The notes: generated from the letters alone by a model not told the origin. A stretch of DNA of 60,075 nucleotides from an uncultured Mediterraneibacter sp. (GCA_944383695.1 CALWQP010000018.1:1-60075), one strand, 5' to 3'. Shown: positions 23,797-33,374, counted from the first letter of the stretch. Translations and numbers: made by a program.

Positions 23797-24345
23797 TCAG
23801 AATATCTGTGAATTTTTATTTGCGAACTTAAATAACACTTGCCTTTTTTTCTTTTCAGGAATCTCCTCCAAAAGCTCTGTAACCCCAGCAGCATTCCCAA
23901 TTTGCCTGATCCCCAACGTGTCTTCCAGCACACGGCGAGCTGCCTGGATGTCTTCTTCTGTCTCCCCAAAAAAAATCATAAAAAACTCTTTTTTCAATGT
24001 ATTCCGCTCCCGGTATTCCAACTCAGAAAGCTTACGGCGGATCATCGGATCAAACACTGGGTTCACGTTCCTTTCAAGGATCCGGTTCCAATAATCCTTT
24101 TGCTGTGATAGGTCGCATGGAAATTTCAATGCTGCAAGTTCAATGTCCCTTCCATATGTTTTATAAAACTTTGCCCAGGTGAAGCAATCCATTTCAATGT
24201 CGTCCGGATCCCCATTCACCAGATCCTTCGGAACGATCCTATATATGTCCGCATAACTCCCATCATCATACTGGAAACAGTCCAGCTTTCCATCATATCT
24301 TGCGCTTGGGATATCGCTTTTTAAATCTTTGATCTTGTTCTTCAT
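23797..24345 (-). CDS. VirB4 N-terminal-domain-like protein
   Basis: 182 residues. The text YRIVPKDLVNGDPDDIEMDCFTWAKFYKTY and EFFMIFFGETEEDIQAARRVLEDTL resembles the N-terminal, Walker-free region of TrsE/VirB4 proteins. With its gene ending 36 bases before the VirB4 ATPase gene, it probably supplies that region in trans. GAAGGAG precedes the ATG. The first 53 bases overlap the VirB3-like gene. The split architecture is also typical of pLS20-like systems; the domain assignment is by resemblance. Confidence 0.65.
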   Translation of the reverse strand: MKNKIKDLKSDIPSARYDGKLDCFQYDDGSYADIYRIVPKDLVNGDPDDIEMDCFTWAKFYKTYGRDIELAALKFPCDLSQQKDYWNRILERNVNPVFDPMIRRKLSELEYRERNTLKKEFFMIFFGETEEDIQAARRVLEDTLGIRQIGNAAGVTELLEEIPEKKKRQVLFKFANKNSQIF

Positions 24346-24637
24346 TCCCAGACTCCTTCCTTTCTTTCATGAGATATATTGTTTCCTGCGGGCGCATCAA
24401 ATACAGCATGATACTTTGATATTGTCTCCGTTTCGGATTTGTCACACTTGGCAGAACAAGTATGATCCCCATGATAAGGGTAAAGATAAACATCGGTGTC
24501 TGCAGATAAGTGTGTGCAACTTCTTTTAACTGGTAATTTAATGCTACCCATGCAAGAAGAAATGCAAAATCCTGAAAATAAAGTTTCCAGATAACCTGAG
24601 TTTCCGATTTAATTTCTTTTGTTACAAGATACCGCAT
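24293..24637 (-). CDS. PrgI/VirB3-like membrane protein (DUF5592-type)
   Basis: 114 residues. Two adjacent hydrophobic segments (FQDFAFLLAWVALNY and FIFTLIMGIILVLPSV) are followed by TNPKRRQYQSIMLYLMRPQETIYLMKE, the pattern of small VirB3/PrgI proteins that sit between VirB6 and VirB4 genes; I associate it with DUF5592 of pLS20-type systems. GGAGTGATGCCGG precedes the ATG. It lies between the polytopic channel gene and the split VirB4. Confidence 0.75.
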   Translation of the reverse strand: MRYLVTKEIKSETQVIWKLYFQDFAFLLAWVALNYQLKEVAHTYLQTPMFIFTLIMGIILVLPSVTNPKRRQYQSIMLYLMRPQETIYLMKERKESGNEEQDQRFKKRYPKRKI

Positions 24638-24643
24638 CCGGCA

Positions 24644-26488
24644 TCACTCCTTTTCTTTTTTACTGTCAGAATCTCTCGCGTTTTTTGCTATCGAATCAAA
24701 TGTTGACCTCCGATTGCTCATTCCTGTATGCCTTTCTGATGCGTGTCCGCGGGCTGTAGCTGCGCCATGATTTTGGCCGGATTGTGGCTGGGAAATTTCG
24801 CCTGTATGGTTTGCGCGTCCTCGCCGTTCTTCCCCTGAGGAACTGTACTGTCTTCTGCTATGTTGGTCAACTTCTCCAACCTGTCCTTCACTCTGATTAG
24901 ATCCCGATGCTTTTTCTGACCAACGATCAAACATGCTCTTTTCATCCTCACTGCTACCGCTTCCCATGTCTGGTCCTGTATTTTCAGTCATATCAGCAGC
25001 CCCGGCTTTACTGTCTCCTTGACTCAAGGCATCATCCATCTGACCAAAGTTATTATCTGCAGCAGAATAATTTTCATATCCGCCTTCTCCAGAATCTCCC
25101 ATATCCCCATAATTTCCGCCGCTAGCTTCTGTATTTCCAGACTGGCCATACTCATTTGCACCGCTCTGATTCTGATAATCTCCACCAGAATCGTCTCCCT
25201 CTGCGCTGTTACCGACATTTCCCGAATCCGACATGAATCCGGATCCCTTCTCGCCTTCTCTTAACATCGAGCTGCCATTCCCATTTCCAGACATAGCTTC
25301 CATTGCCTTCGTCTGACGCTTCAGCATATTCATCTGCCGCATCTGCTGAGCTGTCATCGCAGCCCCGCGGACTGCATGCCAGCCCGCAATCAGTTTTCCT
25401 GCCATGCTGGACAGCCCAGCGTCTGTTCCTGTAATCTTCTCCATAATATTGGCGCCGTCTACAACACAGAACGCAACGAGTAGGATTACAATTCCCCTCA
25501 TCAGCCCTCCTGCTCCCGAATTGGTGATGTATTCCGTAAAAAGAAAATAGGATCGCAGCGTAAGAGCAGTAAAGCACAATGCATAATAACCGTCCCGGAT
25601 TGCTTCAAGAAGCCGTACCGATTTTCTTTTTCCTGACAATTCCGCAGAGAAAATCGTGACAAGAATCCTACTCATAAATAGCTCGTAGACGACTCGCTCA
25701 TTTTTATAAGACACTCCCAAATATACAATGATTGCTGCAATGGCGGTCAAAAAAAATGTCCCATAATTAAACTGATAGCGATAATAATAGGTGTTGGCAA
25801 AATCTGTCCACAGCACGCCATTATAAACATCTAGCAGTTTGCTTTCTTCAATCCGGTATTCCAGCCTTTTCCGCAAGATATCTTTGGCATTATCTGTAAG
25901 CCCATCCTTGTCATTACTCAATGTTTCTGTGATATCGATCATCGCCACATCTTCTTCTGTCATTGATGGATAATGCGGCGGTTCAGCCTCTCCAGTCATG
26001 TTAGATAATCCGATTTGTTCATCTATATATATAAGATCGTATAGGTTCTGATTGACAAGGTTATAGCCGTCTACTATCCCATCACCTCCTACAACAGCAT
26101 CCTTAAACATAGTAGAAAATGAATTAAATGTGCTAAAAATAGTTGTAGATGACGTAAACACAACAGCAAAAATCAAAATGCTAGTCAAAAGATCATGATT
26201 TTTATTTTTACCGAACAGGTACATATACCCCAATGCGACAAGGGATAGAATCATGATTCCTTGAATCAGGGGACTATACTCTGCAAGGAAATCCTCCAAT
26301 ATCGGCCAACTGGTAATATCAATCAGACCAAAAGTAAAGTCGTAAAGCAATCTGCAAGCATCCAGCAGCGCGTTCAACCCTTTTACCAAAAGCCACCCGA
26401 TTGAACGCAAAATACTTAAAATCAAGTCATTTGTAATAAAGTAATCCCTGTTTTCTGTCAGGAATTGAATAATCTGTTCGTCTGTCAT
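24644..26488 (-). CDS. Polytopic T4SS channel protein (VirB6/TrbL-like, pLS20 p028 type)
   Basis: 614 residues. At least six membrane segments occupy residues 20-370 (for example LIQGIMILSLVALGYMYLF, ILIFAVVFTSSTTIF, FFLTAIAAIIVYLG, GIVILLVAFCVVDGANIM). A cytoplasmic tail of about 230 residues is low-complexity, rich in Gly, Ser, Asn and Gln (GNGNGSSMLREGEKGSG...). That layout fits the pLS20_p028 family of conjugation channel proteins. AAAGGAG precedes the ATG, 12 bases after the VirD4 stop. Confidence 0.85.
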   Translation of the reverse strand: MTDEQIIQFLTENRDYFITNDLILSILRSIGWLLVKGLNALLDACRLLYDFTFGLIDITSWPILEDFLAEYSPLIQGIMILSLVALGYMYLFGKNKNHDLLTSILIFAVVFTSSTTIFSTFNSFSTMFKDAVVGGDGIVDGYNLVNQNLYDLIYIDEQIGLSNMTGEAEPPHYPSMTEEDVAMIDITETLSNDKDGLTDNAKDILRKRLEYRIEESKLLDVYNGVLWTDFANTYYYRYQFNYGTFFLTAIAAIIVYLGVSYKNERVVYELFMSRILVTIFSAELSGKRKSVRLLEAIRDGYYALCFTALTLRSYFLFTEYITNSGAGGLMRGIVILLVAFCVVDGANIMEKITGTDAGLSSMAGKLIAGWHAVRGAAMTAQQMRQMNMLKRQTKAMEAMSGNGNGSSMLREGEKGSGFMSDSGNVGNSAEGDDSGGDYQNQSGANEYGQSGNTEASGGNYGDMGDSGEGGYENYSAADNNFGQMDDALSQGDSKAGAADMTENTGPDMGSGSSEDEKSMFDRWSEKASGSNQSEGQVGEVDQHSRRQYSSSGEERRGRANHTGEISQPQSGQNHGAATARGHASERHTGMSNRRSTFDSIAKNARDSDSKKEKE

Positions 26489-26500
26489 TATCAGTCTCCT

Positions 26501-28765
26501 TTATACTGGCTGAAGCAGGATCGCCTTCTCGACCTCGCTGATTGGTTGAGCATTAATGAACCCAACGTACTCTGCTACTGTCGTGTCTCCGGTTATTCCA
26601 TACTCCTCTTCATAGTGCGCGCCAAATGTTTTTTCGAGCATCTGACGAATCACCTGGTATTTTCCTGTTTCAAACAGCGTCTCGCGTACGTTTCCTTTAT
26701 GTTTTCTCTCCTGCGGTAGATTAACTTGAACTCCCATCATCCGGAAGCTCTTGGTAATATCCCAGGTGCGTTCCTCCAGATCGATGTGTTTCCGGCTTTC
26801 ATGACAGACCTCCATCAGATCTACTGTATTGGGATCCGGAAACCGTTCCTGAGGTGCAAACTGATAAAAATACCACAGGTACATTCCGTTTTCTCGGGAA
26901 TCAAAAACTGGTCTTGGCTTGATACTATTTCCCCTGTTGTCCCGCCGTTTAGAACGCCGGAAAACCGCAATTTCCCCTTCCTGAAGCTGCATCAGCTCAT
27001 TTGGCATCAACAGGGGGCGGTCGATCACAGATTCTGTGAAATACTTGTTGAACGACAGCTTCCCTCCCGCGCGCTGGATATCTATGACAGATTTATTTCC
27101 CAGCATATGGGAAAACTGGTTTGCTGTCTCCTCAGAACTTGTCTGAAGGAAGAAATGATTCCCGCAGTTTCCCCTGATTGTCTCAGCCTTCTGCTTTCCG
27201 TACAACTCCTCGAGTTGTTCATAGTTCTGCAGATACAGGTCAAAAGAGATGTTCTGTCCCAGCCCCATGGTCGTCATCTTATCCATCAAGTCTACTTCCG
27301 GCATATTTCCTGCCTCGTCAAAGATGACCTTGACCTGCCGTTCACATTTGCCCTTGTGATCGTCACAGATCTTCCCGAGTGCAAAGTACATCTGCCGGAT
27401 AAAAAGCGTTGGAAGCTGATGAAGGTATGTATCATAGCTTGGTGTTGCCAGGAAGACTGCCACCGGCTGTTTCCCAAAACCGATCTCCTTGAAATCCAGC
27501 GTGCTTTCCGCTGTCATTTTCCCCACATTTCTCAAAGTAAACGGTTCCAGATTGCGTAGCATCTCAGAAAAGATACTGGATTTCGTCTTCCCCGGCGCCA
27601 CTTTTGTGTTCAGATATTTCAGGGCTGCCCGGTCATTTGCCGGACGGTTCTCAAAATATAAATCCAGGAGCGTCCGGCTCCCATTCCTGTTAATCGGGCG
27701 TTCTACAAGCTGCCGGAAATTCACGATCATACTGTAAATGTTGACTGTTTTCTCGTTGTCATTTCTATATTGAAAGGGATGAGCTTTTCTGTCCTGTTCG
27801 CTCAGCCTCTTCCATTGCTGGTATCTGGCGCGGTTTTCCCTCTCGTCTGCTTCAAATGCGTCTGCCATCGCCGCAAGTACCATCGCAGTAAATAGTGCAG
27901 ATGCCGAAGCCGTAAAGAAGATCATATCTCCGTATGCCTCGTCCACTTTGAAAAAACTGTGTGCCAGGGCATTCGCTACCTGCTCTGCAGTATTATAATC
28001 TTTCTTTTTATAGTAATAGAGTGCCAGCCCGATAATGTTAAACCCCATGGACAGCAATGGATTAGATGCATTTAGCAGATACACTTTGTAACCTCGTTCC
28101 TTTAGCATTGAAGCAAAGGTTTTATACAACTCAATCTTCTGGTCGTTGATGACTAGAGATGGCTGAAACTCAGCCCTTGAATAGCTTTCAATACTGGACT
28201 TGACAAGCCCCTCGCCCTTTCCTGATCGGGTGATCCCGATGATCAGGTTGTTCACGACCATCTGATCAATGTAAAAAGTCTTCCCGATCCGTGCGACCAA
28301 GATTCCTGGATTTCCCGGATAAGGCGTATCAAGCGGATCAATCGCTGTATACTGCTCACGAATCTCATCGCTTGTGACAAATCGGTCTGTTCCCCGCTGT
28401 CCCACATTAAAATTCTTGTCCGACCATGATGTACGGATTCTGAAAATCAGAACAGCATCGACAAGACAGATTATTACTGCCATGACAGTAATTCCTCCAA
28501 ATGTCAGCCCTTTCAGGTTTGGAATCAGGTGCCGGAGGGAGAATAACTCCTCTCCAGCCAGCCTCCCTGAAATAACCCCCGGCATACACATGAGCATATT
28601 AGACACAAATGTCAATGTGATGAGGAGCAGTACATCAACTCCAATAATCACCCCGATGATTGTATATTTGCTGGAAAATAGATACTCCAGCTTCATGACC
28701 CTCCCCTTATCTCTAAGTGGATCAGTCAGTTCATTTTTTATTTTCTTTTTTATTGAGTTAAACAT
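26501..28765 (-). CDS. VirD4-type coupling protein
   Basis: 754 residues. Two N-terminal membrane segments (TIIGVIIGVDVLLLITLTF and GGITVMAVIICLVDAVLIF) anchor a TraG/TraD ATPase with the P-loop GITRSGKGEG (177-186), Walker B VKVIFDEAGNMPEV, and the TraG sensor segment YLQNYEQLEELYG. It brings the relaxase-DNA complex to the channel. A long spacer separates GAGGAC from the ATG. It is flanked by the VirB2-like and VirB6-like genes, a standard gene order for Firmicute elements. Confidence 0.95.
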   Translation of the reverse strand: MFNSIKKKIKNELTDPLRDKGRVMKLEYLFSSKYTIIGVIIGVDVLLLITLTFVSNMLMCMPGVISGRLAGEELFSLRHLIPNLKGLTFGGITVMAVIICLVDAVLIFRIRTSWSDKNFNVGQRGTDRFVTSDEIREQYTAIDPLDTPYPGNPGILVARIGKTFYIDQMVVNNLIIGITRSGKGEGLVKSSIESYSRAEFQPSLVINDQKIELYKTFASMLKERGYKVYLLNASNPLLSMGFNIIGLALYYYKKKDYNTAEQVANALAHSFFKVDEAYGDMIFFTASASALFTAMVLAAMADAFEADERENRARYQQWKRLSEQDRKAHPFQYRNDNEKTVNIYSMIVNFRQLVERPINRNGSRTLLDLYFENRPANDRAALKYLNTKVAPGKTKSSIFSEMLRNLEPFTLRNVGKMTAESTLDFKEIGFGKQPVAVFLATPSYDTYLHQLPTLFIRQMYFALGKICDDHKGKCERQVKVIFDEAGNMPEVDLMDKMTTMGLGQNISFDLYLQNYEQLEELYGKQKAETIRGNCGNHFFLQTSSEETANQFSHMLGNKSVIDIQRAGGKLSFNKYFTESVIDRPLLMPNELMQLQEGEIAVFRRSKRRDNRGNSIKPRPVFDSRENGMYLWYFYQFAPQERFPDPNTVDLMEVCHESRKHIDLEERTWDITKSFRMMGVQVNLPQERKHKGNVRETLFETGKYQVIRQMLEKTFGAHYEEEYGITGDTTVAEYVGFINAQPISEVEKAILLQPV

Positions 28766-28789
28766 TCTATTTGCTTCTGTCCTCTTTTT

Positions 28790-29026
28790 TTAAAATCCTC
28801 CACTCAAACTTGTAACAAAGGATTGAACAATATCTGTTGCTAAATATATAGCAATCAACCCCAATATAATGTGCAGGGCATGCCCCTTGCACCAATCAAT
28901 TACTCTCTGCCACCCAATCAGCAACCCGAATCCTACTATCACAAGTGCCGCCACGGCAATCGGTATTGCTAAAGGCAGTAATTGAGTCCGTGTAAAGTTT
29001 TGTATTGCTATACTTAATTTCTCCAT
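28790..29026 (-). CDS. VirB2/TrbC-like pilin or channel subunit (78 aa)
   Basis: The product has two hydrophobic helices (LPLAIPIAVAALVIVGFGLL and ALHIILGLIAIYLATDIV) separated by a short basic loop (GWQRVIDWCKG), the topology of VirB2/TrbC-type subunits. GAGAGG precedes the ATG. It lies directly before virD4. It lacks a clear signal peptide. Name given by topology and position. Confidence 0.7.
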   Translation of the reverse strand: MEKLSIAIQNFTRTQLLPLAIPIAVAALVIVGFGLLIGWQRVIDWCKGHALHIILGLIAIYLATDIVQSFVTSLSGGF

Positions 29027-29053
29027 ATCATTACCTCTCTTCTATTGTTAGTT

Positions 29054-30046
29054 TTATGAATTTTTGTTTTTTCTTTTTTTTGCGATCGTCATAAGTATAA
29101 TGACTACAAATACTGCAAATACTAAAATCCCCGCTCCTGCCAATATGTACGGCACATAGGTGTCCTTAACAGGTACATACATTGCCGTTGCCGTAACAGT
29201 CAACTCTACACGCCCCTCCGGATCTAGCCCGCTGTATGTTGCAGTCCCTGATGCATCCGAATCCTGCGTTGTAAAGATCCCTTCATAGTTGGCCCGATAC
29301 ACTGGTACTTGCTGCCGTACCGTCGCTGTAGCGTCCCGATATACCACACCGTCAATAGTGTAAGGATCACCGGCATAGTGATATCCTGTAATCACACTCC
29401 CCGGTGCAGCTCCAACCTGGGCGAGTAGTTGATCTTCATAGCCTTCTAATTGCGGCGTCTGATTATTATGAGCGATATAATTTCCGTTCCAATCATAGTA
29501 AGCGGCATTATAATTGCTGAAAGTAATCGTCATTACATTATCAACTGTTGTAGTTCCTGACGGAGCAACCCCGGTCAGGCTGCATGTCACTGTCTTTTGC
29601 TCTCCGGTAACCTCATCTGTAACAACGATCTCCTTTGTTCCCGGCACATCCGCTGCAGTTACAAGATGGTCATAGTCAGCATAAGCTGTTACAGTCTGAT
29701 CGATCGTTTTCGGTCCATAATAGTCCATCAATGTATACTCTACACCATCTTCTGTGATTGCTTGGGTAGGTTCATTCGTCTGTACCAATTTATATTTTTT
29801 ATCTAAATAAGTTGTATCTGTTATTTCGTACCGAATTTCGGAACGTTCATACTTCTGTCCGTTCTCTTCGATCTTTAAGGCAAACGCATTTTCTGCTTGA
29901 TTTTTATAATCTTGCTCATCTTTAGCAGTAATGGTCAGCTTTTTTGTTATTTGTTCTTCCGCCGCGATAACCCGCAGCGGAGAAGCAAATGCAAACGTCA
30001 GCAAAAAAGAAAACAGCAATCCTCTTTGTAACCGTTTATTTTTCAT
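29054..30046 (-). CDS. Surface-anchored protein with C-terminal membrane segment (330 aa)
   Basis: The signal peptide MKNKRLQRGLLFSFLLTFAFASPLRVIAAEE is followed by an extracellular beta-rich region of about 250 residues and a C-terminal membrane helix (YILAGAGILVFAVFVVIILM) with a basic tail (AKKRKNKN). There is no LPxTG. AAAGGGG precedes the ATG at 30046, which overlaps the end of the adhesin gene (ATGAAAAATAA). Palindrome copy 8 lies inside this gene and is translated as ERSEIRY. It probably works with the adhesin in cell-cell contact during mating; function is inferred. Confidence 0.75.
   Translation of the reverse strand: MKNKRLQRGLLFSFLLTFAFASPLRVIAAEEQITKKLTITAKDEQDYKNQAENAFALKIEENGQKYERSEIRYEITDTTYLDKKYKLVQTNEPTQAITEDGVEYTLMDYYGPKTIDQTVTAYADYDHLVTAADVPGTKEIVVTDEVTGEQKTVTCSLTGVAPSGTTTVDNVMTITFSNYNAAYYDWNGNYIAHNNQTPQLEGYEDQLLAQVGAAPGSVITGYHYAGDPYTIDGVVYRDATATVRQQVPVYRANYEGIFTTQDSDASGTATYSGLDPEGRVELTVTATAMYVPVKDTYVPYILAGAGILVFAVFVVIILMTIAKKRKNKNS
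29827..29845. promoter_or_regulatory. 19-bp palindrome, copy 8 (inside a coding region)
   Basis: CGTACCGAATTTCGGAACG within the 330-aa surface-protein gene, about 200 bases after its start codon. Confidence 0.85.
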
Positions 30047-33000
30047 CGTCTTTATTCCCCTTTCTTTTTTTTCGAATAAGGATGATAACAGCCGTGCCGG
30101 CAATTATTACAGCAATGACGTATGGTGCTATATGCGCTATATCACCTGTTTTCACTCCGCTCCAGCCATTCCCCGGCATGGACACCTTCAGGGAGCCTAC
30201 TGAGTATTCATCTTCCATCACGATTTTCTGTACAACTCCGGTTTCTTCGACTGTAAATGAAATGTCTTTAGCAAGCTTGTACCCAGCAGGAGCAATTTCC
30301 TCATGGAGGATATAATCTCCCGGCTTAATTCGTTCGATTACATAGGGCTTGTTTCCAGATGTCCATTTAGCGATCAGTTTTCCCTCTGCGTCTCGCAATT
30401 CCATTCGCGCGCCCGGCAATTCTTTTCCGGTTGTAGCATCCTGCTTTGAAATGTGCAGTTTGGTGTAGTCATTTACAAATTCAAGCGTCCCTGTTTCTGT
30501 TGTTGTACCATCCTCTGCAACAAACATACCGTTTTCATCGATTGTAAATTCCTTGACTGTATCATCAAGGACGTACCCAGGCAATGTTGCAGTCTCCTGT
30601 ACACAGTAAGCCCCCGGTTCAAGGTATGTAATAGAGATTGTGCCGTTTGCGTCTGTCACATACGTCTCTTTCACAGCCATCTCAGGGTCTACCGAATCCT
30701 CAAACGCTTTGTTCCAGACCGCGAACTCAATTCCTTCAAGCGGCTGTCCTGTATCCGCCTCTACTTTCTTAATGGTGATTTTTGTCGGCTTATTTTGAAC
30801 CTCGATGTTCCCGACAACAATAGCAGTGTTCTGGTCTTTATACGTCAGCTCAACGTCCCATGTTGTTGTTGGCAGCACAAAGCCGACTGGCTGCACTGTT
30901 TCCGTCACGGTATATTTCCCCAGGAACAATTCCTTTGAGCGTGCTGTCCCAGTTATATCCGTAGTGATCGTATCTACAACTTCCCCGGCTGTTGCCCTTA
31001 TCGTTCCATCCGGCGTCACGATATCTTCAGCAGCAGTGACAGAAAATTCCGCACCCTCAAGCGGTTCGCCTGTATCGCCGTCTGTCTTTGTCAATACAAT
31101 TTGTCCCATTGCTGGTGTATCCTCAAATGTAACTACAAAGGGAGCGTCCCAATCATGCGCTTCTGTAATCTCAAACTGAATATCCTGACCATTTAACAGG
31201 TATCCATTCGGGGCATTTACTTCACGGAAATAATACACACCAGATGTCAACGTCTCAGGCAATGTAAAGCGTCCTGTGGCATCTGTTTTAAATGTTTCAT
31301 GGACTGTTTCTGTCGGATAGTGTGTTGTCATTGTTATTACATTTTTATCTTTATCGAGAAGCTGGAACTCTGCATCTGCAAGAGGTATTGTATTTCCAGT
31401 TGTAGCATCCACTTTTACGAGCTGCACTGGAGAAACGATCAGCTTATCTTCCAAAATGTAATACAGCGTTTGACCTTCTTCGGAAATCGTAATTTCAAAG
31501 TCATCCACTGGCTTAAATCCCGGAGGAGTATTCTTTTCATGCACAATGTAAGTGTCATACGCAAGCCCGCCGCGAGGATTTCCTAACTGCTGTGTAGATG
31601 CATAGCCGTTTTCATCTGTTACGATCTCAAATTGCTCGCCTGTCGTCTTAGATGTCAGAGAGAAAATAATGCCGGAGAGTGGTGTTTTTTGCTCCGTTGT
31701 ATCATCTGCATCCTGACCAAATTTGACAATCTGAAGATCACCTCGGATAACATCTTCAGGAATAGTCGGTTCATTGTATGTGTTCACACTTTCCGCCGTC
31801 CCCGATGACGTTATCTGTCGAACAAATACTTCACTATTTAATAAATAACCTTGAGGAGCTTTTGTTTCCTGAATTGTCAATGTGCCTAATGGCAATGTTA
31901 TTACTCCATTTAATCTATAAAATTCATCTCCAGAAACTTTATATGCATCACCTAATCTCGTAAAACCTCGTTCATCTGTACGCATAACCCATGTACGAAG
32001 TGGAACTGCTCCTGTTAGAGCTGGATCTGTACTAGATTGCACATCATAATATTTTATAGTAAACTCAGCATTAGCTAAAGAAGCGGCCCCCTCCGGCATA
32101 TTTTGAGTTGTTTCTGCATCAATTTTCCCAAGCAAAATAGTAACTGGATCACTTTGCGGAACATCTTTCACATCAATACGCGTTACCTGAGAACTGTTTA
32201 TTGTTACATTGTAAGTTTGTGGATCTAACGCATATCCCTGCGGTGCTTTAATTTCCCGCAATGTGTATTGCCCAGCCGCTATATCGTTAAACTCCGCATA
32301 ACCCTGATCGTTTGTCGTAGCAGTTGCCACCTGGACATTCCCCTGCAGCAATTCGTAAACACCACCTCCAAGAGAATAACAGCCGTTATTATCTGTAATC
32401 TCTGGATTCGCAGATGCTTTATACAATTCGAGCCGCCCTTTAGCCTCAAACAGAACGGATACTGTCATTCCCACGCGCTGATAACCAAGTGTGGAGCCGG
32501 GAGCAGCTACGCCCGGTGGTGTCATAACAAAATACCACGTTGCCATATCACCAATAATCCCTGTACAAGTTGCTGTCCATGTACAGATAACAGCTGCACC
32601 TTCACCGGGATTGGCGGCTCCAGGATCTAAGCAATATCCTGTTCCTGTTGTTCCCGCCAGATCACCATCGTTGATTGATACTAAAAATGTTCCCGCTGTA
32701 CCAGGCACCCCCTGAAACAGAACGGAAGCATTGCTTCCACTCAATACCATGCCAACATAAGGATCTCTAACCAATCTCACAGTGTTCGCCATCGGCTTAG
32801 CTGCTATATGATTCTGAAAAACAATCTCCTGTTCTTTCTCCTGTTCTTCATCTTCTATCCCTATTTCCTCCGATTTCTGCTCCAGCTCACCATCACTCAC
32901 ACTACTTTCAACTTCTGGCTGTGTTTCCTCAAATGTGACCTGCAATACAGCATCTTTAAACGGCATCTTAAATGATTCCGATACCTCGACATCATCTAAT

Positions 33001-33257
33001 GTCATACTGAACAACTCCTGCCCCTCGCCCGGCATACAAGTTACTGTTACCATTTCCCCCGACCGAACAGAATACACGTTATCTCCTACAACCGTTACCC
33101 CTTCACCCTCTACGCTGACTATACCTGATCCTGTCACCTGAACAGTTAGTGTATGCAGCTGAATATCCACATCACTCTCAGCGTATACTGTCATTGGCAA
33201 TGCCATGAGCATTATGCACATGATCATTGCGATAATTCTTTTAAATTTTGTCCTCAC
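30036..33257 (-). CDS. Large Cna-B/SpaA-repeat surface adhesin (1073 aa)
   Basis: A GTG start behind GAAAGGAG gives the signal peptide MRTKFKRIIAMIMCIMLMALPMTVYA. Residues about 160-290 contain GTGYCLDPG and TLGYQRVG, reminiscent of a thioester adhesion domain. Then come seven Cna-B-like units, each closed by an E-x-x-x-P-x-G-Y/F motif (LREIKAPQGY, IQETKAPQGY, VHEKNTPPGF, FREVNAPNGY, VTETVQPVGF, VQETATLPGY, LHEEIAPAGY), where the Glu catalyses isopeptide bonds. The C-terminus has GVKTGD, a membrane helix (IAPYVIAVIIAGTAVIILI) and KKRKGNK, a non-canonical sorting signal. No sortase gene lies in the window. Probably a mating-aggregation adhesin. Confidence 0.9.
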   Translation of the reverse strand: MRTKFKRIIAMIMCIMLMALPMTVYAESDVDIQLHTLTVQVTGSGIVSVEGEGVTVVGDNVYSVRSGEMVTVTCMPGEGQELFSMTLDDVEVSESFKMPFKDAVLQVTFEETQPEVESSVSDGELEQKSEEIGIEDEEQEKEQEIVFQNHIAAKPMANTVRLVRDPYVGMVLSGSNASVLFQGVPGTAGTFLVSINDGDLAGTTGTGYCLDPGAANPGEGAAVICTWTATCTGIIGDMATWYFVMTPPGVAAPGSTLGYQRVGMTVSVLFEAKGRLELYKASANPEITDNNGCYSLGGGVYELLQGNVQVATATTNDQGYAEFNDIAAGQYTLREIKAPQGYALDPQTYNVTINSSQVTRIDVKDVPQSDPVTILLGKIDAETTQNMPEGAASLANAEFTIKYYDVQSSTDPALTGAVPLRTWVMRTDERGFTRLGDAYKVSGDEFYRLNGVITLPLGTLTIQETKAPQGYLLNSEVFVRQITSSGTAESVNTYNEPTIPEDVIRGDLQIVKFGQDADDTTEQKTPLSGIIFSLTSKTTGEQFEIVTDENGYASTQQLGNPRGGLAYDTYIVHEKNTPPGFKPVDDFEITISEEGQTLYYILEDKLIVSPVQLVKVDATTGNTIPLADAEFQLLDKDKNVITMTTHYPTETVHETFKTDATGRFTLPETLTSGVYYFREVNAPNGYLLNGQDIQFEITEAHDWDAPFVVTFEDTPAMGQIVLTKTDGDTGEPLEGAEFSVTAAEDIVTPDGTIRATAGEVVDTITTDITGTARSKELFLGKYTVTETVQPVGFVLPTTTWDVELTYKDQNTAIVVGNIEVQNKPTKITIKKVEADTGQPLEGIEFAVWNKAFEDSVDPEMAVKETYVTDANGTISITYLEPGAYCVQETATLPGYVLDDTVKEFTIDENGMFVAEDGTTTETGTLEFVNDYTKLHISKQDATTGKELPGARMELRDAEGKLIAKWTSGNKPYVIERIKPGDYILHEEIAPAGYKLAKDISFTVEETGVVQKIVMEDEYSVGSLKVSMPGNGWSGVKTGDIAHIAPYVIAVIIAGTAVIILIRKKRKGNKDDEK

Positions 33258-33275
33258 TTTTTTCTCCTTTCTTTT

Positions 33276-33294
33276 TGTACCGAAATTCGGAACG
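33276..33294. promoter_or_regulatory. 19-bp palindrome, copy 9
   Basis: TGTACCGAAATTCGGAACG, immediately before the ribosome site of the adhesin gene and after the terminator at 33311. Confidence 0.88.
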
Positions 33295-33310
33295 TGTAAA
33301 TTTATGTAAC

Positions 33311-33343
33311 AAAAAAACTACCAACCGTTAGATTAGTAGTTTT
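33311..33343 (-). terminator. Terminator upstream of the adhesin gene
   Basis: AAAACTAC (33314-33321) pairs with GTAGTTTT (33336-33343). On the minus strand a run of seven T follows. It ends the transcript of the 244-aa membrane protein. Confidence 0.7.
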
Positions 33344-33374
33344 CTGTTATCAGATATTAAGTTTTCTTTATTAT

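Noticed and set aside
25019-25577. Plus- and minus-strand frames within the low-complexity tail of the VirB6-like gene
   Set aside because: They arise from Gly/Ser/Asn codon bias of the real gene and have no ribosome sites or family features.
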